The notes beneath the pieces were generated by a model. That model was given only the letters and a program-made list of their open reading frames with translations, was not told the DNA's origin and ran no database searches. A program made the position numbers and the translations under genes. From the NCBI GenBank assembly GCA_937141935.1, contig CAKZQS010000018.1:1-64000 (forward strand): a stretch of DNA of 64,000 nucleotides, in the 5' to 3' direction. Below, in pieces: positions 58,473 to 64,000 of this stretch. The first letter of the stretch is position 1; each line of letters starts with the position of its first letter. Origin of the DNA: an uncultured Ectothiorhodospiraceae bacterium. GTDB taxonomy: Bacteria; Pseudomonadota; Gammaproteobacteria; Nevskiales; Oceanococcaceae.

Positions 58473-59231
58473 CTAAGCGCGCAGGCTGTCGTAAAGCGCT
58501 TCGAACTGCGCCGTCAGTTTATGTCGTGGGGCGTAATGCGGCAGTGGCCGCTGAGCCTCGTGGGACTCCTTGACCTTGACCGAAGCGGCCAGCGGAGGTT
58601 CCCGAACCGGCAGGCCTTCCTCCTGCAAGGCGGCCAGCAACTCGCGCGGCAGGCGCGCCTGCGCGTTGAACTGGTTGACCACGATGCCCTCGACGTCCAG
58701 CGCCTCGTTGTGATCGGCCTGGATCTCGGCGATGTTCTCGAGCAGCGTGTACAGCGCCTGGCGGGCAAAGTCGTCGCAGTCGAAGGGGATCAGCACCCGG
58801 TCGGCCGCGATCAGCGCGGCCCGCGAATAGAAGTTGAGCGCCGGCGGGGTGTCGAAAAAGATCGCGTCGTAAACATGCAGCCGGTCCAGGGCCTGGCGCA
58901 GCTTGTGCACCTTTTGCCGCGCTTCGAGCTTGGGCGCCAAGTGCTCCAGTTCGGTGGAGGCCGGGACGATCGAGAGATTCTCGAAGCGCGTCGGCAGGAT
59001 GCAGCGCTCGAGCCCGGCATCGCCCAGACCGAAGCGCAGCGTGCCCTCGAAAAAGCGCGCGATATGCGCCTCACCGTCGGCCGGCGCGCCCAGGTAGCGG
59101 GTGGCATTGCCCTGCACATCCAGGTCGATGACCAGCGTGCGCAGGCCGCGCGCGGCGGCGATGGCGGCCAGGTTGCAGACGATGGTGGTCTTGCCGACCC
59201 CGCCTTTTTGGTTGAACACAACGCGACGCAT
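58473..59231 (-). CDS. ParA/MinD-family ATPase, orphan
   Basis: The 252-residue ATPase starts with the deviant Walker A FNQKGGVGKTTI, has DLDVQGNATRYLG (Walker A') and FFDTPPALNF (Walker B). No N-terminal DNA-binding domain and no parB gene is present next to it, so it is not the chromosome-partition parA, which normally lies near the origin with parB. Related orphans position chemotaxis arrays, carboxysomes or other large cargo. The cargo is unknown. Confidence 0.85.
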   Translation of the reverse strand: MRRVVFNQKGGVGKTTIVCNLAAIAAARGLRTLVIDLDVQGNATRYLGAPADGEAHIARFFEGTLRFGLGDAGLERCILPTRFENLSIVPASTELEHLAPKLEARQKVHKLRQALDRLHVYDAIFFDTPPALNFYSRAALIAADRVLIPFDCDDFARQALYTLLENIAEIQADHNEALDVEGIVVNQFNAQARLPRELLAALQEEGLPVREPPLAASVKVKESHEAQRPLPHYAPRHKLTAQFEALYDSLRA

Positions 59232-59322
59232 GCGTGAGCGGACCCCGGCCTAGGCGCGAAAAGCGCGCATGGTAGCGCAAGGCCGCGTGGCAAAGGCACA
59301 CTGGCGCGCCCTGAAAGGCCCT

Positions 59323-59688
59323 GTGAGCGCGCCCGTGACCGATTCCGCACGCCATTCCCAGACACCGCCCGACGCCGGCCGCGAAGCGGATGCGGAGCTG
59401 TACGCCAAGCTGCTGGGGGAAACCGCCCGCGTGAGCTGGGCCGAGATCGAGCGGCTGTTTGCCGCGGGCCATGTGCTTCGCGTCGCCGCCGGGCTGGATC
59501 TGATTGCGGTCGCCCAGGCCGTGGCCCGCGACGACGCCGCGCAACTCAAGCAGTGGATGCAGGGGGAGCAGGTGGGGCTGCTGGACGACACTCATGCCAC
59601 CCGCTGGGCCAGCGCGGAACCGCCGGAGCTCTGGGGCGTGGTCGTACGCCCTTGGGTGCTGGTGCAGGAGCGCGAAAGCGCCGATTGA
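59323..59688 (+). CDS. DUF2288 family protein
   Basis: The conserved part, AELYAKLLGETARVSWAEIERLFAAGHVLRVAAGLDLIAVAQAVA to WGVVVRPWVLVQE, fits the DUF2288 family of short cytoplasmic proteins with no known role. GTG 59323 gives 121 residues; GTG 59335 and 59269 are alternatives. It is divergent from parA with a 91-base gap. Confidence 0.78.
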   Translation: MSAPVTDSARHSQTPPDAGREADAELYAKLLGETARVSWAEIERLFAAGHVLRVAAGLDLIAVAQAVARDDAAQLKQWMQGEQVGLLDDTHATRWASAEPPELWGVVVRPWVLVQERESAD

Positions 59689-59840
59689 TCGCGCGGCCCC
59701 TCGGTACCAAGCGAATGACCGGTGCGCGCGTGCCCGAAAGGGTTCGCATGCGCCGGCGCCAAGGGCCGGCCTTGCAAACCTGCGGGCGGATCTCGCGCCG
59801 CTGCGCGGTGCCCTGCGTGGCGTGACCCTTGGTGGGGCCG

Positions 59841-59893
59841 GCCCGACACGACGTCCTGTCGTGGCGGGCCTCAATCCGCCGTCCTGGCGGGTT
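59841..59893. repeat. Twin hairpins with identical five-base loops
   Basis: Hairpin 1: stem CACGAC/GTCGTG extended past one mismatch by GCCCG/CGGGC, at 59841-59869. Hairpin 2: AATCCGCC/GGCGGGTT with one wobble, at 59873-59893. Both have the loop GTCCT, which on the minus strand is AGGAC, so a GGA is shown in each loop. They may be repeat-type (REP-like) units or protein-binding hairpins. Confidence 0.55.
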
Positions 59894-60015
59894 GTCCCCA
59901 GTCGGGCCCCGCCACTCCGGCGCGAGCCCTAACTGCCCGCCGGCTTGCAAGCCCGCCCCTGCCACACGCTGACGCGGCACAGCCCGAGGGCGCGGGACAT
60001 AGGAATCGAGAGCCC

Positions 60016-60043
60016 AAAAAAAAACGCCCCGCAGTGCGGGGCG
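60016..60043 (-). terminator. acnA: Rho-independent terminator of acnA
   Basis: CGCCCCGC (60025-60032) and GCGGGGCG (60036-60043) form an 8-bp stem with an AGT loop, preceded on the plus strand by nine A (60016-60024). On the minus strand it is a G+C-rich hairpin followed by nine U, 28 bases after the acnA stop. Confidence 0.9.
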
Positions 60044-60070
60044 CTTTCGTCGGACTTGGGGCTGGGGGGC

Positions 60071-62797
<2,727 letters not shown>

Positions 62798-63155
62798 GCG
62801 TCCTCTCCCTTGGGGGTACGTAGGTCCCGCGCCGCTGCGCCAGGCGGCGGCACGCCGTGAAAAGCAGACCATTATAGCCCGCGCGGCGGCCGGGCCCAGC
62901 CGCGAAACCCCCTAAGGAAACGCCGAACAAATCCTTCCGGGATGTGTCAGCGGACCGCGCGCGCGGCCGATGTCCGCACTCGCCTCAGGGGATCAATGAC
63001 TTGCGCGCTCAAGCACGGCGGGCATCAATGGCCGGCACGAGCGACGCGGAAACGTCCGCGTCGCTCTCAGGGCCCTCGCCCCGGGCGCCGCGCGGGGTGG
63101 ACGGGCCGTGGCGCCGTGGCGCGGTGGCGCGGTGGCTTGGGAGAGCGAGCAGGCC
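62798..63155. other. Intergenic region of 358 bases between mnmA and acnA
   Basis: Both neighbours are on the minus strand. A consensus -10 TATAAT (minus strand, 62876 to 62871) is placed about 75 bases before the acnA start, with no clear -35, and is the likely acnA promoter. Near mnmA there is a short GTGGCGC(C/G) repeat (about 63108-63137). No supported gene is seen. Confidence 0.55.
62871..62876 (-). promoter_or_regulatory. acnA: Consensus -10 hexamer of acnA
   Basis: The minus strand reads TATAAT, a perfect match, in an A/T-richer pocket upstream of acnA. The spacing leaves a leader of roughly 65 bases. At 17 bases upstream only CTGGGC is found, so an activator may be needed. Confidence 0.55.
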
Positions 63156-64000
63156 TCAGTCGGCGATCCTGGCCGCCTCAATCACGCCGCAGCCCAGGCA
63201 TTGCTCCTCGGCATAGAGCACCGCGAACTGGCCGGGCGCCGGCGCCCACACCGGCTGCGCGAATTCGAGCCGCGCCGGCGGCCCGGCGCGGTAGACGGCG
63301 GTCTGCGGGCGGTGGCGGTGGCGCACGCGCACGCCGTACTGGGCGCCGTCCTTCGGGGGCTCATTGACCCAATAGCACTGGCCCAGCGTCAGCCGGGTCG
63401 GATTCAGCCGCGCGTCGCCGCGGTCCTGGCTGACCACGAGCACATTGCGCGCGACGTCGCGATCCACCACATACCAGGGCGCCTCGGCATGGCCGCGCAC
63501 CCCGCCGATGCCCAACCCGCCGCGCTGGCCCAGGGTGTACAGGGCCACGCCATGGTGTTCGCCGATGACCTGGCCCTCGTCGGTTTCGATGGCGCCGGGC
63601 CGCACGGCGATCCAGTGCTGCAGGAACTCGCGCATGGGCCGCTCGCCGATGAAGCACACGCCGGTCGAATCGGGGCGCCGGTGGTTGACCAGGCCGCGCT
63701 CACGCGCCAGCGCGCGGACCTCGTTCTTTTCGTAGTCGCCCAGCGGGAACAGCACGTCGCGCAGCGCCGTACCCGGCGTGGCGGCCAGAAAATAGGTCTG
63801 GTCCTTATTGCTGTCGCGCGCGCGCAGCAGGCGGGTCCGGCCCTCGTGGGCCGCCAGGCGGGCGTAGTGCCCGGTGGCAATTGCCTCGGCTCCCAGTTGC
63901 TGCGCGTGGCGGGCGAACTCGCCGAACTTGATTTCGCGGTTGCAGAGCAGGTCGGGGGAGGGGGTGCGCCCGGCCTCGTATTCGGCCAGAAAGTCGGCGA
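63156..64000 (-). CDS. mnmA: tRNA 2-thiouridine(34) synthase MnmA, 5' part beyond the window
   Basis: MnmA thiolates U34 of Lys, Glu and Gln tRNAs. The frame is open to the window edge, so about 281 C-terminal residues are seen. Marks are LLCNREIKFGEF with the first catalytic Cys, ATGHYAR, SNKDQTYFLA, STGVCFIGERPMREFL with the second catalytic Cys, GQRGGLGIGG and YVVDRD. The N-terminal PP-loop lies outside. The C-terminal beta-barrel end (EEQCLGCGVIE) is complete. Confidence 0.96.
   Translation of the reverse strand, partial: ADFLAEYEAGRTPSPDLLCNREIKFGEFARHAQQLGAEAIATGHYARLAAHEGRTRLLRARDSNKDQTYFLAATPGTALRDVLFPLGDYEKNEVRALARERGLVNHRRPDSTGVCFIGERPMREFLQHWIAVRPGAIETDEGQVIGEHHGVALYTLGQRGGLGIGGVRGHAEAPWYVVDRDVARNVLVVSQDRGDARLNPTRLTLGQCYWVNEPPKDGAQYGVRVRHRHRPQTAVYRAGPPARLEFAQPVWAPAPGQFAVLYAEEQCLGCGVIEAARIAD

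Larger units (their letters stand above)
59689..60070. other. Gene-free region of 382 bases with structured sequence
   Basis: No open frame here has family support. The region holds an interrupted pairing CCAAGGG (59759) with CCCTTGG (59826), two hairpins with the same loop (59841-59893, listed separately) and the acnA terminator at its right end. A small structured RNA is possible, but no promoter was found for it. Confidence 0.4.

Noticed and set aside
58473-59231. Chromosome-partition parA
   Set aside because: No parB, gidA/gidB or other origin-linked genes are near, so it was called an orphan ATPase.
62944-63367. Plus-strand open frames in the acnA-mnmA gap
   Set aside because: They run into the antisense of mnmA, are Arg/Ala-rich and have no similarity to known proteins.

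Overview
The window is a G+C-rich (roughly 70%) gammaproteobacterial chromosome segment. The order fimV, truA, trpF-trpB-trpA, accD, folC, a SPOR-domain gene, cvpA, purF, metZ is the one known from Pseudomonas and its relatives. LpxH, PBP1B, phoB, P-II and two c-di-GMP proteins agree with that. Family level is inference; a Nevskiales/Salinisphaerales-like or other high-G+C gammaproteobacterium would fit. The first ~240 bases do not belong to this background. They are a lower-G+C fragment of a quinone-oxidoreductase-type dehydrogenase fused in frame to the middle of fimV, most simply an assembly join.

Layout. 1-14137 (+): dehydrogenase scrap, fimV, an EcfT-like membrane gene, truA, the trp genes, accD, folC, dedD-like, cvpA, purF, metZ and a DUF455 gene, mostly overlapping by 1-20 bases. 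14134-16548 (-): lpxH, a periplasmic cyclophilin, dusA. 16778-17602 (+): an alpha/beta hydrolase. 17695-22684: a signalling block with a minus-strand operon (half-size PstS-like protein, outer-membrane barrel, PAS sensor without output domain) beside a divergent GGDEF-EAL gene. 22722-24643 (-): an SDR and a Pro/Glu/Thr-repeat membrane protein. 24778-26430 (+): ribA and pyrD. 26510-28313: a divergent SCP2 gene and serine hydrolase.

28415-38503 (+) is an acyclic terpene utilisation (atu) cluster: atuA, an extra acyl-CoA dehydrogenase, an SDR, both geranyl-CoA carboxylase subunits, a citronellyl-CoA dehydrogenase and an enoyl-CoA hydratase. The expected route is oxidation of citronellyl-CoA, biotin-dependent carboxylation of geranyl-CoA, then hydration. 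The ligase (AtuH), AtuG, a TetR regulator and an HMG-CoA lyase are not in the window. Two small composite inverted-repeat elements sit between genes of the cluster.

38515-46175 (+): a membrane GGDEF protein, glnB, four genes of unknown or uncertain role, pepN, and phoB behind a Pho-box-like repeat but without phoR. 46258-52414 (+): mrcB, a TPR lipoprotein, a DinG/YoaA helicase, tsaB, a gamma carbonic anhydrase. 52522-55235: rsmJ (-) sharing its start with tal (+), then a NUDIX hydrolase and a half-size MazG. 55239-59231 (-): mepA, sthA, an outer-membrane barrel protein with a Gly/Asp insert, an orphan ParA. 59323-64000: a DUF2288 gene (+), then acnA and the truncated mnmA (-).

I found no tRNA, rRNA, CRISPR array or transposase gene.
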